NCBI GenBank assembly: GCA_964459675.1
Contig: CAYWNP010000064.1
Span: 1-14,772, forward strand
Source of the DNA: CAIZQW01 sp964459675
GTDB taxonomy: Bacteria; Verrucomicrobiota; Kiritimatiellia; RFP12; UBA1067
Direction: 5' to 3'
Length of the DNA stretch: 14,772 nucleotides
This document shows positions 14,496 through 14,772 of this stretch, piece after piece. The notes below the pieces were generated by a model that saw nothing but the letters and a program-made list of their open reading frames with translations, was not told where the DNA came from and did no database searches. Made by a program: the position numbers and the translations under genes. The stretch's first letter is position 1; each line of letters starts with the position of its first letter.

Positions 14496-14772
14496 ATGGC
14501 CCTCCATCCGAAGTTTCCGACATCACCCTATGCCCCGTTGATTCCAGAACAGCGCTGGTTTCCGGCAGACGAGATGCTTCGCAGTACCGCCTACGAAAAA
14601 CTGATTCCGCCGCTGGTGGCAAATGTCAGGCAAGAGGTACATAAATGGCGTAATAACGGATATCCTGGTGCATCAGCGACTTCAGTCTCTTTATTGCGTT
14701 GGTGGTTTGAGACAGAGCAGCTCATCGAAAACGCCGACGGAACGCTCTCACCGTTTCGCTACTATTTTGCCC
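14496..14772 (+). CDS. Type III-like restriction endonuclease, N-terminal part (runs off window)
   Basis: ATG at 14496, with AAAGG at 14486-14490, opens a frame that stays open to the window end (92 residues). MALHPKFPTSPYAPLIPEQR is followed by WFPADE, YEKLIPPLV, KWRNNGYPGAS, LLRWWFETE and ADGTLSPFRYYFA. This matches, as I remember it, the N-terminus of large DEAD/DEAH-helicase restriction subunits paired with type III-like methyltransferases (the group labelled BPTD_3080-family). Their next segment normally leads into the helicase Q/Walker A region, which lies beyond the window. Such enzymes cut unmethylated DNA by ATP-driven translocation. Whether the gene is intact cannot be seen. It follows a mod gene that is truncated, which makes an active nuclease risky unless another methyltransferase protects the cell. 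Confidence 0.75.
   Translation, partial: MALHPKFPTSPYAPLIPEQRWFPADEMLRSTAYEKLIPPLVANVRQEVHKWRNNGYPGASATSVSLLRWWFETEQLIENADGTLSPFRYYFA

Overview
The window looks like chromosomal DNA from a Gram-negative-type bacterium, probably a draft or metagenome-assembled genome, because a 100-N scaffold gap interrupts one gene. My best guess is the PVC group (Verrucomicrobiota, Kiritimatiellota or Lentisphaerota). This is inference from the rhamnose cassette, the AT/GC-balanced sequence, purine-rich Shine-Dalgarno sites, an unusual TopA C-terminus and short intergenic repeat families; no single sequence here proves it.

Layout. Bases 2-799 are the 3' part of an unrecognised SH3-like/coiled-coil protein. 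Bases 837-4109 are an L-rhamnose cassette on the + strand with a good sigma70-type promoter: class II aldolase, RhaT-type symporter and L-rhamnose isomerase, closed by a bidirectional terminator. No rhamnulokinase is present. Bases 4121-7412 carry - strand housekeeping genes: a zinc-ribbon membrane protein, phosphoglycerate kinase (own promoter and terminator), a four-helix membrane protein, lipB and rpsT. A divergent intergenic region (7413-7622) has a strong promoter for rpsT and a weaker candidate for the + strand pair dprA-topA (7623-11326). TopA lacks the usual C-terminal zinc ribbons and carries three copies of a helical repeat instead.

Downstream of topA lies a 214-bp spacer that is a mosaic of three short-repeat families. 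It is followed by an RdgC-like gene cut by the assembly gap (11541-12555). From 12600 on the content is accessory: a HigB-type toxin, a HigA-type antitoxin fused to an ImmA/IrrE-type metallopeptidase domain, a 5' remnant of a DNA methyltransferase gene, and the start of a large type III-like restriction endonuclease running off the window.

How the genes fit together. RhaT imports L-rhamnose, the isomerase makes L-rhamnulose, and the aldolase would cleave rhamnulose-1-phosphate once a kinase encoded elsewhere has acted. DprA, TopA and the RdgC-like protein form a DNA-handling neighbourhood. The toxin-antitoxin pair plus broken restriction-modification locus is a small defence island. The two most unusual signals are the TopA C-terminal repeats and the restriction enzyme start next to a methyltransferase reduced to about 35 recognisable residues.
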